A DNA stretch of 64,000 bases from Hondaea fermentalgiana (taxonomy: Eukaryota; Sar; Bigyra; Thraustochytrida; Thraustochytriidae). The position numbers were made by a program, and so were the translations under genes. Where the stretch lies: the NCBI GenBank assembly GCA_014084085.1, contig NPFB01000014.1, positions 114,769 through 178,768 on the forward strand, written 5' to 3'. Shown piece by piece: positions 47,608 through 56,755 of the stretch; position 1 is the first letter of the stretch, and every line of letters begins with the position of its first letter. The notes under the pieces are model-generated. The model was not told the DNA's origin. It saw only the letters and a program-made list of their open reading frames with translations, and made no database searches.

Positions 47608-50547
47608 TCAGAGCTTGGACGAAGAAGACGCGGCAAAAACGTGCTCGCGGGGCTTGAGGATCCAAAGCTCTGCGATGGGAAGCGGGACATAGCGAAAGGT
47701 GGTCTTGTGCGCGACGCGCGGCTCCCACGTAAGAATGAGAGCACCGTGCCGCAGCGAACGCTCGAGCACAGCCTGAGGGATCTCAATCTCAAGCGTTTTA
47801 GTATATGGCATCGAAGCCAAAAACCCATGCAAGCGAATCCCGTTCGCAAAGAGACGCGTCGGCTGCGCTTCGCGCTCGAGCTCCTCCCAGTCGCCGCCGT
47901 GGCGATTCAGGTCCTCGCCCAAGTAAGTGATTCGCAGCGTGAGAGGCGGTAAACCCGCGGCAAGCGTCGCAAGCGAGACCTGAAAGAGGCGCTCCAGGTC
48001 AAAGCGCATGGAAAAGCGCGCCGTGCGAGGCCAGATCGGAACAAGGTACGACCGCCAGCAACGTGGAATGAGACCATCGTGCAAATCACGAATGACGTCA
48101 TCGTTGCTCGCATCCAGGTACTCGACCATGGGTCGCGCAAAGTACATGGGATCCTGACCAAAGTCGACGGCGTGGTGCGGCGGGAGCACCTGGTCCACCG
48201 GAATGGGTCGCGTGGGCGGCTCAAGACAACCTGGCATTTCGTGTGCCGCTTCGTCGCCAAAGCTCGCATACCAAACCACAGAGAGCGGGGCGTTGCTCAT
48301 GTGCTCGTGCAAGGCTTGCTTGAAGCGATGCACAAGATTGCCGTCGCGCGTCTCCTTGCCAGAGGCCTCAGCAGATCCAGCGGGAGCATTGCCGAGCATG
48401 TTCTGCAGGGCGCGGTTCATCGAAACCACATCGCCCAGTGGAGCCCAGACGAGATCAAAGTAGGCGCCGCGCTGGCGATGCTGGCCGCCATACCCTGTAG
48501 AAAGCTGCATTCCAATCTGGTGGTACAGGGTGGCGGCAAGGGCCATGAGCTGACCGTAAAGGTGCGTGCATGAAGCAGAAGACTCGTCGAGCTGGGTCAC
48601 AATGAGCGGGTTGGGCGTGGACGGTGAGTTGAAACTGCTCATGGTGATGGGCGGCTCGTAGTAGGGAACGGCAAGGCGAGTTGACGCCTTTTCCAGATCT
48701 TCGTTCGAGCACGAGCCACTTTCCTCCAACGCGAGCAGAGCAGCGCTTTCGGCGCTACGTTCCTGGCACAGTCGCGTGTACATGAATGCGTCATGGTGCG
48801 CACGAAAGAGCAGCATGTTGAGTCGCCAATTGCGACGGTGGCGCGGCGCGAGACTGCTTTGCACCTGCGTAAAGATTGCCTGCGAACGTACGATGGATTC
48901 GCTCGTGTACAAGTCGCCGAGCCAGTTGCTCTCGAGGGTGTAAATGCCCTCCTTGATCTTTTCGACGTTGCGCTGCTGCTCCATGAGCAAGGCGACGTAT
49001 TGACCAAGCATGACATCCAGCTGGTCTTCGGGGGTAGAGCCGTGGAGCGGACCGACAATGTCATCTCCCCAGTGCAGCGCAGTCCATACATACTTGTTAA
49101 CGTCATCGTTGACGCCCTCCGAATAGCAACCACACCCGATCGTGTACGGCGCCTGCTCGGCAATGATGGCTGCCATTTCGCGCGGGCGCGGGTTAATGCT
49201 CTCACGGCCGTTGGTGACCGCAAAGCTGAGATCCCAACCAAAGCAAGGCATTTGCGCAGTCTGCACGTGACAAAGATCTGGGTAGTTGCGAAGCGGAAGC
49301 TGACTGGGAACCTGAGCTCGAAACTCATCAATGGGCACACAGCTCCAAGGGCCGTAGACGACACCATTGAGGAAACCCTGGACCGTCGACGTGTGCAGCA
49401 TTTCCATCCAGAGCTGCTCTTGCACAAGTGGAACCCATGGCTCGGTGAGTCCAAGATCCACGCTCGTGGACAGACCATATTGCGAGGAGACCCAGACTTC
49501 GACGTTCGGAAAGTAGTTGGACCTCACAAAGTGTGCCTGAAGCTCGACAGCACGGAAGAATTCTTGCGCGGGTCGGCCGCCCGGGTCACCACCCGGCACA
49601 AAGAGAACGTCCAAACGAGCAAGGTTGCTCATGATGGCGGCCCAGTGCTCGCGTGCCTGCGCCAAGAGGTCTGCATCCTCGTAGCTTTTAAAGAATGCGG
49701 GGTACCACATGGAAACGTTAATGTCGAGTTCATTGCAAAAGGTGGAGACGATGCGTAGCATGGTAAGCCAATCCACGCTAAAGGAAGGGCTTTGGAGCGC
49801 ATCGTCGATTCCAGGCGGAATCATTTCGATGCCGTTGGTGCCAAAGAGAGCGAGGTCAAGAATCTCTTGGCGCATCATTTCCGGCGTGAAGGCATCGTAA
49901 CTATTTGTTTTGGGTCTGTAGGCAACCTGATGCTGTCGCATGCCATAGGTTGGTACAGAGACGATTTCGAGCTGCGTCGGGCACGCACAGAGGCTCTGAA
50001 GCGGCTTGGCGTAGGAGATGTGATAATCCATGCGCATTTCGCGCAAGAGCCGACCGATGCCAAAGAGAAGTCCGCGATCACGGTTGGCACGAATCACAAT
50101 GGACCTAGCGTCCTCGCTGGTTCGAATCATGTAGCCCTCGTCGCTGCCCGATGCGTCGGGGTGGAGCACCAGGTCTTCAATGACTTGGAGATGTATTTCG
50201 GTGCCCGTTTCTGACGCCTCGGTGGAAAGGATTATAGAAGCCCTTGTCGCTTCCGCTGCGGCTGCTGCTGTAGCGGCGAGGTCATCTTCCGAGGAGAGCT
50301 CTTCACTGGTCTCGGTTTCCTCGAGATCTTTTTGGGGGCCTGAATCCTCGTCGCTCGCAGGCAAGATGGTCCACTTGACGCGCGAGCGTTTCTTGACCTC
50401 GGCACAGAGGATCTCGGCAAATTTGCGATGGCGCTGGCGCGTCGCAGTGTACCGGACGACGACTTTGCTTCCTGCGCAGTCTTTGAACCCGGGCGGGACC
50501 TCGAGAACGGTGGCGTCCAATTTCTTCCAGTTCTCTAGCCACCCCAT
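47608..50547 (-). CDS. Bacterial-type glycoside-hydrolase-like protein
   Basis: 979 residues. The N-terminal about 190 residues resemble the alpha/beta domain that precedes the barrel in GH20/GH67-type enzymes, ending in VIRANRDRGLLFGIGRLLREM (about 152-172). A barrel-like region follows: GMRQHQVAYRPKTNSYDAF (about 200-218), LALFGTNGIEMIPPG, VLFVPGGDPGGR (about 314-325), NYPDLCHVQ (about 421), WDLSFAVTNGRESINPRP and YSEGVNDDVNKYVWTALHWG (about 474-493). I recall this pattern from uncharacterised bacterial proteins rather than from eukaryotic families. The C-terminal third is beta-rich, perhaps carbohydrate-binding. No signal peptide is visible, so it may act in the cytosol. Substrate unknown. 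A truncated relative lies upstream at 51824-52321. Confidence 0.7.
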   Translation of the reverse strand: MGWLENWKKLDATVLEVPPGFKDCAGSKVVVRYTATRQRHRKFAEILCAEVKKRSRVKWTILPASDEDSGPQKDLEETETSEELSSEDDLAATAAAAAEATRASIILSTEASETGTEIHLQVIEDLVLHPDASGSDEGYMIRTSEDARSIVIRANRDRGLLFGIGRLLREMRMDYHISYAKPLQSLCACPTQLEIVSVPTYGMRQHQVAYRPKTNSYDAFTPEMMRQEILDLALFGTNGIEMIPPGIDDALQSPSFSVDWLTMLRIVSTFCNELDINVSMWYPAFFKSYEDADLLAQAREHWAAIMSNLARLDVLFVPGGDPGGRPAQEFFRAVELQAHFVRSNYFPNVEVWVSSQYGLSTSVDLGLTEPWVPLVQEQLWMEMLHTSTVQGFLNGVVYGPWSCVPIDEFRAQVPSQLPLRNYPDLCHVQTAQMPCFGWDLSFAVTNGRESINPRPREMAAIIAEQAPYTIGCGCYSEGVNDDVNKYVWTALHWGDDIVGPLHGSTPEDQLDVMLGQYVALLMEQQRNVEKIKEGIYTLESNWLGDLYTSESIVRSQAIFTQVQSSLAPRHRRNWRLNMLLFRAHHDAFMYTRLCQERSAESAALLALEESGSCSNEDLEKASTRLAVPYYEPPITMSSFNSPSTPNPLIVTQLDESSASCTHLYGQLMALAATLYHQIGMQLSTGYGGQHRQRGAYFDLVWAPLGDVVSMNRALQNMLGNAPAGSAEASGKETRDGNLVHRFKQALHEHMSNAPLSVVWYASFGDEAAHEMPGCLEPPTRPIPVDQVLPPHHAVDFGQDPMYFARPMVEYLDASNDDVIRDLHDGLIPRCWRSYLVPIWPRTARFSMRFDLERLFQVSLATLAAGLPPLTLRITYLGEDLNRHGGDWEELEREAQPTRLFANGIRLHGFLASMPYTKTLEIEIPQAVLERSLRHGALILTWEPRVAHKTTFRYVPLPIAELWILKPREHVFAASSSSKL

Positions 50548-51823
50548 TATCTATTCTAGGATGTCCTTTTCTTGTCGTGGACTACTCTGAACGAGTTGCA
50601 GTAGTTCTTGGCTTGCCTTTCTTTCTCTTTCCCGCGTGGACAGTCTGTCTCACGGTGCTTGGTCGGCTTGTTGCCTTGCTCCTTGCGATTTCTAATCTCC
50701 CTTCACTTTGACGCGCGAGGTTCGACTCACGCCGCTCGCAGCAAGCAAAGGTCGTAGACCGCGATTCTGTCTGCGCGCCGCCGTCTGCGCGCAACAAGCG
50801 GCCCGGCGGACTCTTGGTCCCCGCGTCGATCGGCCAACGGCGAGCCGCTCTGCTTGGTCTGGACTGTCCTGTCAAAAGCTCTGGCCAAGCCGAGCCAAAA
50901 GCGCAACCAATCCAACAGCGCAAGCCAAGCCCTTGCCTAGAGGATGCCTTTTGGCGCACTGCGCAGAAACCTCGGACGGACGACGAACTATCCCGAAATG
51001 CTCGAGCTCCCTTCGCAGAGCTCGATTTTCATGCCAGCAGCCTGGCTGATTCGAGGTCTGCGCAGCGTCGCGCCGCACGGAGTTTTCCTCGCTCTTTGGC
51101 CGCCCGTACAAGTCCCGCCCGATTGCTTTGTCAACATTGTCGACGGACGGCTCAATCGACGCGACTTCGAGCACCCGCAACGCTAAAACTGTCACACACA
51201 CAAGGCCAAGAGCAAGGCGAAGACCCTCTTTGAATCGCGCACGAACTCGCGTCGGGGCCATTCATTGATAATGCGGCCTGCATGCGTGCGATCGATGGTG
51301 ATTGGCCCACCCCTCTGTCCGAGCCTGCCTTGAGCTTGCCTTGAGCTTGCCATGCCATGGATCGATGGCCCGAATGAACGACGACGAGTCCAAGCGCTGT
51401 ATAATGTTGTGCCCCGCCGGTGCAAAAGTGGCGGCGAAACAGCCGTTGCTAATCAAGCATACAAACAAAAAAATAAACAAACAAACAAACAAACCAGTCC
51501 CAGACCTGGAACTCGTCGTCCCCAAGACCCGCACCGCTGGCCAACTGTACGGGCGGGTGAGTTCTACATTAGCAAGAGAAGTCACTGGCACGGTGGTCAT
51601 GAAACGGGCAAATTCGTTGTTTCTAAAGTCAAAAATTGGAGACACAGAGAGTCCTTCACATGGTCAAAAAAGGTGAATTGTAGTACAGCCACGAGCGTTG
51701 CCACAGGCAGCAGCAGAGTAAGCAGACTTGGATGCATCCTACCGGCTAGTAGTGGCAGCCAGCATCCTGGCGATTGGGAAATTATACAGAAGACGGCGGA
51801 CGAGCGGGCACATATTTCTTTCC
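50548..51823. other. Region between the hydrolase-like gene and its truncated relative
   Basis: Mostly without supported genes. An AAAC run lies at about 51472-51494. A plus-strand patch near 51497-51556 (PVPDLELVVPKTRTAGQLYGR) ends in a good GTGAGT donor but has no partner exon. The minus ORF at 50872-51261 is listed separately. Nothing here resembles the missing part of the truncated hydrolase relative. Confidence 0.4.
50872..51261 (-). CDS. Hypothetical small membrane protein
   Basis: 129 residues with natural-looking codon use. A basic N-terminus (MAPTRVRARFKEGLRL) leads into a hydrophobic helix at about 14-34 (LALGLVCVTVLALRVLEVA), followed by a charged region and a second, weaker hydrophobic stretch near the end (GLACAVGLVALLARLG). 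This fits a signal-anchored or two-helix membrane protein. No family recognised; it could also be a chance frame. Confidence 0.35.
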   Translation of the reverse strand: MAPTRVRARFKEGLRLALGLVCVTVLALRVLEVASIEPSVDNVDKAIGRDLYGRPKSEENSVRRDAAQTSNQPGCWHENRALRRELEHFGIVRRPSEVSAQCAKRHPLGKGLACAVGLVALLARLGQSF

Positions 51824-52321
51824 TCAAAGCTCGAGGGGCGGAGGCAGAGGCCAGGCCCGATGGCGGTCCCGACTCCATCGGCGCGCCGTGTTCACAGACG
51901 AAACAGTAATACTCCGCGACTCGGAGGGGAAACAGACCTGGCCCTGGATGAAGCGCAGGTCGCGAATAAAGCGGTAGATGGCCGTGAGCATGGCCGTCTC
52001 TGACCCCGCGCTCAGCACGATGGACACCGTGCCCGCGCTCTCATCCTCCGGGTCAAAAGGACACGGTTGGTTCTTGACCTGCAGAACAAAGCCGTCGTGG
52101 CCGTACTTGCCCTCCCGGTCGATGCGCAGCTCGACGTGCGACCGCGCCGTGGCCACGCGCTCCTCGACGGCCCAGCGCGTCCCGTACCGCTGCTCGATCT
52201 CGCGCTGCAGAATGTTCGCAAACATGAGCAGGCGGTCTCCGTGGCCCGGCGACCACGCCGTCGCGGACTCGAGGCCGTCGCGGACGACGATGTCCGCCTG
52301 CAGCGCGCGCAGCTTGCTCAT
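51824..52321 (-). pseudogene. Truncated paralogue of the glycoside-hydrolase-like gene (N-terminal domain only)
   Basis: 165 residues starting MSKLRALQADIVVRDG, with strong GC3 coding bias throughout. The order of features matches the first about 190 residues of the protein at 47608-50547: an ILQREIEQRYGTRWAV helix (compare ILCAEVKKRSRVKWTI), YGHDGFVLQVKN (compare DEGYMIRTSE), SIVLSAGSETAMLTAIYRFI (compare SIVIRANRDRGLLFGIGRLL) and ITVSSVNTA (compare LEIVSVPTY). The frame then ends without any barrel domain, and no barrel sequence is found downstream. It is probably a broken tandem copy; the intact coding bias means an expressed short protein, or a first exon spliced to something unseen, remains possible. 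Confidence 0.55.
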
Positions 52322-53268
52322 CGCGCCCCGCCTCCTCCCAGGACGCCCAATTCCGTTGCGAGTTTACCTCCCGCCCCCGCTCTCGCTCTTGCTCTTGCTC
52401 TTGCTCTTGCTCTTGTTCTTGCTCTTCTGCTCGCGGACGGCCTCGAAGACGTCTCCGATCTGGTACTTGGGACGCGCCGCCAGGACCTCGGCGCGTCGAC
52501 GCCGCAGCCGCTGCTCTTCGCCTTCGCCGCCGAGCCGAGCCGAGCCGGACGAGGCCTGCCGCCGCTGCCGCTCTGCGCCGCGCGAGACCTCCGTGCGCGG
52601 TCGAGCGCGGTCGAGCGTCGAGATCGGGATATGTATGCGAGACGAGATACGCGAGATGCGATGCGACGCGGTGCGATGCGATGCCGGCCGGGACGATCGA
52701 CCGACCGGCCGATCCACGCGCGCTGCGACGATCGATATGCGCGGCGGCGATATGCGCGCTGCGGCGATATGCGCGCCGCGCCGCGCCGCTGCAGGCCGCG
52801 TCGTGTCTTCGCTCTTCGCGCGCGGGTTCGCGAGAGAGGCGCCGGTCAATGGTGAGTGGATGAATGAAGGAATGAATGAATGAATGAACAAAGCCGCAGA
52901 CGCTGTCGAGGATGGCGGAATCCGAGCTCGGGAATGCGCAAGCCTTGCTTGCCTTGGACTTGCGTTCCGGTTCTGCCGATGACCGCGACGAGCACGGGGA
53001 CGGAGACGGCCGGGACGGAGACGGCGAGGGTCGCGCGGAGGGAGAACTGGGAGAGGGAGGACCCGCGCCCCAGCGCTGCTGCCGGTCGCTTGCTGCGCGG
53101 AGCGAGGTCCGCCCGACCTCGGGCCGACCCACCTCTTGCGCCACGGGACCCGCGCGGGACTCGAGAAGCGGTGCGGAGCGAGGCGAGCAACAACGACCCT
53201 GGCGACTGCAAGCGAGGCAAGACTCGCCGAGCTGCTCGCAGAGCTCCGCCGCCGCGCCTCGGGCGAGG

Positions 53269-53505
53269 TCAGTCCAGCCGCCGAAGAGCAGCGACGCTGG
53301 CCTCTGCCTCGAGCGCGATATCGATTCGGAGATGGCTGTCGAGGTATAGAATGTATGTATCGGCCCTGAATTCCTGCAAACGCTCGTCGACGAACCCGTC
53401 GTTAAGATGACAGACGCGGCTCTTCCTCGTTGTCGTCGCATACGTGAGCTGAGCAACCGCGTCGTCACCGACCTCGAACACGGGATCGTCCGACCAGCCA
53501 GCCAT
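53269..53505 (-). CDS. Hypothetical 78-residue ORF
   Basis: Starts MAGWSDDPVFEVGDD directly after the AAGC run and ends VAALRRLD. Composition is protein-like and acidic. An overlapping minus-strand frame continues with equally coding-like sequence (WTDLARGAAAELCEQLGES), which could mean a frameshift, and the plus strand is also open here (SEARLAELLAELRRRASG). Too ambiguous for a firm call. Confidence 0.25.
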   Translation of the reverse strand: MAGWSDDPVFEVGDDAVAQLTYATTTRKSRVCHLNDGFVDERLQEFRADTYILYLDSHLRIDIALEAEASVAALRRLD

Positions 53506-53510
53506 CCATG

Positions 53511-53511
<1 letters not shown>

Positions 53512-53557
<46 letters not shown>
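53512..53557. repeat. (AAGC)n microsatellite
   Basis: About eleven AAGC units, next to the start of the hypothetical minus-strand ORF. Confidence 0.92.
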
Positions 53558-53558
<1 letters not shown>

Positions 53559-54443
53559 TACATCCACCATGGCCATAAACTTGGTTTGGCTTTGCTGGCA
53601 TCATCATGGCTGGCTGGTTGTCTTCGATGGATGATGTATGAGATGACTTCGCCGACCAAGCAACGAAATGACCCCAAGTTATCGATCGCACACATCAGGG
53701 TGTTAGTTCTGTGCTGTGCTATGCTGTGCTGTGCATCGCCGGGACCTCGCTGGACTTACAGTTCTCGTTCGTGTGCGCCACGTTCTCCTCGAACGTGTGT
53801 GCGCAACGTTGTGCGCCAGCTCGGCATGGTGGTTTTGTCTTGTGCCGTGGTATTGTGTCTTGTCGTCGAGGTCGCCCGTGGCGATGGCCAGCCAGTCAGC
53901 CACCAGAGACCGAGATGGTTTGGGCGTCTGCACAGGCCAAGTCAACTCGTTCCGGCATAATTCTTTCTGCGCGTGTGGCAGCGGCATGGCGGCAAGCGAC
54001 CTCGTCACCCAACTAACCTGGCTGCCGTGGCTCCTGGCCTGTGACGCGCGCGTTGCCAAAAAATCTTGGTCGCGCTCGGAGCTTAGCCGGGACACCGGAT
54101 TTGGCCGTGGCGATAGCGCACTTGGGCGCGGCGGCGCAAGTGAAAATTCGCCCCTTCGCAAGTCGGGCTTCCGCCACTGCCAGCTGCTATACGTAGCAGT
54201 GACGCAGAGACCTGGGCAAGGAGAGAGAGAGAGCTGAGAGGGAGAGAGGGAGAGAGATACAGTGTGGCTGCTGCCCGTGCCGCGACGAGCAGCAAGCAAT
54301 CACAAAAGCGGAGACCGGAGGCGACCAGCGACAGCAGCAGCGGCAGCGGCAGCGGCAGCGGCGGCGGCAGCAGCAGCAGCAGACGGTCCAGCGGTCCGTC
54401 AGTCGCGGAAACAAGCAAAAGGAGAAGCGAGCGCGAGGTCAAG

Positions 54444-56111
54444 ATGATGCTGGCTGGAGCGAGGCGCACAACGTGGGCAGCCGCCGTGCGCGGCGCACGC
54501 GCGCTGAGCGGGTCCGCCAAGGGGCCCGAGCACAAGCAGGCCATCCTGTGCATCCTGGACGGATGGGGCTACAACGAGCGCATGCAGTACAACGCCGTGC
54601 TCCAGGCCAACACGCCCAACTTTGACAAAATGTGGGCACGTGCAGGACAGTGCGGACAGCAGGCCTTTCTGCAGGCTTGCGAGGAGAACGTCGGCCTGCC
54701 TCCCGGCCAGATTGGCAACTCCGAGGTCGGCCACATGAACCTCGGCGCCGGCCGCGTCGTCTGGCAGGACATCATGACCATCAACAACGCCATTCGCGAT
54801 GGCGAGCTCAGCAAGAAGAAGGCCCTCCAGGACCATATTGCCGCCCTCAAGGAGTCCGGCGGCACCTCGCACGTCATGGGCCTCGTGTCGCCCGGTGGCG
54901 TCCACGCGCTCGACACGCACGTCGCCGCTCTCGCCAACGAAGTCAACAAGGCCGGCGTCCCCGTCGTGGTTCACATCTGGACCGACGGCCGCGACTGCGG
55001 CCCACGTGACGCCGCCAACGACCTGCCCAAGTTCCTTGAGTCCCTCGACGAGGGCATCACCATCGCCACCGTGACTGGTCGCTTCTTCAGCATGGATCGC
55101 GACCGCCGCTGGGAGCGCGTCGGCGCCGCCTACGATGTCATCGCTTGCGGCAAGGGCACGGCCGACCCGGTCGACTCCCCGGAGGCCGCCATCAAGCAGG
55201 CGCACGGCCAGGACGTTGGCGATGAATTTATCGAGGCCACCGTGGTCGGCGACTACCAGGGTATGAAGGACGGTGATGGCATTCTCTGCGCCAACTTCCG
55301 CGCTGATCGCGCCCGCGAGATCCTCACTGCCCTCGCGGACCCGGAGCCCCCTAGTGAGCTCGGCTTTGGCTCCGAACGTCCGGAGCGCGTCAAGCTCGCC
55401 AACATGACCGGCATGGTCGAGTACTCGACGCGCCACTCGGAGTTCATGAGCAACATCATCGAGGAGAAGGAGATCGACCTTCCCATGGGAGAGGTCATTG
55501 CCGAGAATGGTCTTCGCCAGATGCGCATCGCCGAGAGCGAGAAGCGTCCCCACGTCACCTTCTTCTTCAACGGCGGCCGCGAGGAACCCTTTGACAACGA
55601 GGATCGCATCGAGATCCCGTCCCCCAAGGTCAAGACCTACGATCTCCAGCCCACCATGGGCACTCGCGAGATTGGCGAGGCCGTCTGCGAGGCCATTGAG
55701 AAGAAGGATGGCGACAAGCCCTACTACTCGTTTGTGCTGTGCAACTTTGCCGCCCCGGACATGGTTGGCCACACCGGCTCGCTTGAGGCCGCCGTCACCG
55801 CCGTGGAGACCTGCGACGAGGCCCTCGGCAAGATCCTCGAATCTGTGAAGAAGTCCAAGGGCACCATCATCGTCACTGCTGACCACGGCAACTGCGAGAC
55901 CATGGTCGACCCGGAGACCGGCGGCCCGCACACCGCCCACACGCTCAACAAGGTTCCTGTCTTTATCAACGATTACACTGGCGAGGAGCGCCAGTACAAG
56001 ATCCACAGCGGCGCGCTCTGCGACGTGTCGCCGACCCTGCTCGAGATTCTTGGCATCGAGCAGCCGGGCCCCATGACCGGCAAGTCCCTCATTGACTCCA
56101 CCAAGGTCTAA
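54444..56111 (+). CDS. 2,3-bisphosphoglycerate-independent phosphoglycerate mutase with mitochondrial-type leader
   Basis: 555 residues from the ATG at 54444; the frame is open back to 54264 but that part is GCAGCG-repeat leader. Residues 1-27 (MMLAGARRTTWAAAVRGARA) are Arg/Ala-rich with no acidic residue, a typical mitochondrial presequence. The enzyme begins AILCILDGWGYN; metal-binding Asp39 and nucleophile Ser93 (GNSEVGHMNLGAG) are intact, as are HIWTDGRDCGP, GRFFSMDRDRRWERV, NFRADRAREI, VTADHGNCE and GGPHTAHT. It interconverts 3- and 2-phosphoglycerate using two manganese or similar ions. In stramenopiles lower glycolysis has been reported in mitochondria, which this leader supports. Codon bias is very strong, suggesting high expression. 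The 3' end is partly duplicated downstream. Confidence 0.96.
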   Translation: MMLAGARRTTWAAAVRGARALSGSAKGPEHKQAILCILDGWGYNERMQYNAVLQANTPNFDKMWARAGQCGQQAFLQACEENVGLPPGQIGNSEVGHMNLGAGRVVWQDIMTINNAIRDGELSKKKALQDHIAALKESGGTSHVMGLVSPGGVHALDTHVAALANEVNKAGVPVVVHIWTDGRDCGPRDAANDLPKFLESLDEGITIATVTGRFFSMDRDRRWERVGAAYDVIACGKGTADPVDSPEAAIKQAHGQDVGDEFIEATVVGDYQGMKDGDGILCANFRADRAREILTALADPEPPSELGFGSERPERVKLANMTGMVEYSTRHSEFMSNIIEEKEIDLPMGEVIAENGLRQMRIAESEKRPHVTFFFNGGREEPFDNEDRIEIPSPKVKTYDLQPTMGTREIGEAVCEAIEKKDGDKPYYSFVLCNFAAPDMVGHTGSLEAAVTAVETCDEALGKILESVKKSKGTIIVTADHGNCETMVDPETGGPHTAHTLNKVPVFINDYTGEERQYKIHSGALCDVSPTLLEILGIEQPGPMTGKSLIDSTKV

Positions 56112-56391
56112 AAGACTCATAAATTATATCATTGATGCCTGTCAGTCTCTTTTGCCCCTTCACCATTTCATCTCTATCCGTCTTTCCTGTCAGGCCCATG
56201 GTATCGCTCTCGTCCTACTGCTTCGGGTTTTCTTCGACCACGGCAGCGGAGCGCCCCAGACCCTGATCGTTGACTCCACCAAGGTCGAAAGGATGACTGT
56301 CAAATTAATTGCCCAACCATCTCATCTCTATCCTTCTTTCCTGGATCATGGCATTCGTTCGTCCTTCTGCTCTGAGTCTTCCTCGACCGAC
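56092..56391 (+). repeat. Decayed tandem duplication of the mutase 3' end
   Basis: TTGACTCCACCAAGGTC, the last coding bases of the mutase (56092-56108), reappears at 56270-56286. Further matching blocks follow in the same order: CATCTCATCTCTATCC-like, TCTTTCCTG, CATGG, CTCGTCCT/TTCGTCCT, CTGCT, and TCTTCGACC/CCTCGACC. Copy A spans about 56092-56242 and copy B about 56270-56391; copy B is shorter by small deletions. In copy B the stop codon position reads GAA. Confidence 0.75.
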
Positions 56392-56755
56392 CGCTACAAG
56401 AGCAGCCAGCTGCAGAGCCTCCGTCCATCCACCACAGTCCACCAACGTCGACGCGACGACTGTGCGCGCTTTCACGATTTCGTGCACGGTATCGTCGCGA
56501 CGTCACCACAACGTGACGTCGAAGGCGAGAACGGCGAGAACCACCGACCCCGACCACTCCCTCACATCCATCACCCCCTGCTTCCTATACACGAGGAGGA
56601 GCGTCACGATGGCCCGTCCAGGGCGAGACTCGAGACCACGGCGCTCCGTCGGGCGCAGCTGCAGCAGAACCACTCCACGCCGGGCGAGGCTGCGCGCGCT
56701 CGACGGTCCGAGTGCGCGGGTGTGAGAGAGCGAAAGGAGATCTGCAGAGAGAAAG
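56112..56755. other. Spacer between mutase and methyltransferase genes
   Basis: Contains the duplicated mutase 3' end, then GC-rich DNA leading to the methyltransferase ATG. CGTGACGTC-type palindromic motifs occur near 56495-56522. No gene seen. Confidence 0.5.

Larger units (their letters stand above)
52322..54443. other. GC-rich, gene-poor region
   Basis: About 2.1 kb upstream of phosphoglycerate mutase. Includes TGCTCT-type hexamers (about 52384-52432), CGATATG-rich repeats (about 52700-52775), GAATGAAT units (about 52860-52885), an AAGC run, TGCTG/TGCTA pentamers (about 53708-53732), GA-rich runs (54220-54256) and GCAGCG repeats (54338-54385). Coding-like texture on both strands between 52900 and 53510 could not be resolved. 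Confidence 0.45.

Noticed and set aside
46140..47657. 505-residue plus-strand frame
   Set aside because: Translation is almost wholly repeat-derived (ASKQ and CLPA runs, Arg-rich tracts) and runs through two microsatellites.
52053..53576. 507-residue minus-strand frame
   Set aside because: Begins in the AAGC repeat, is Arg/Ser/Pro-rich, and overlaps the much better frame at 51824-52321.
54264..54443. N-terminal extension of phosphoglycerate mutase
   Set aside because: Encoded by GCAGCG repeats (Ser/Gly tract); the Met-Met start at 54444 opens a good presequence.
54399..56120. 573-residue minus-strand frame antisense to phosphoglycerate mutase
   Set aside because: Same effect of codon bias; no protein features, and the sense strand has every catalytic motif.
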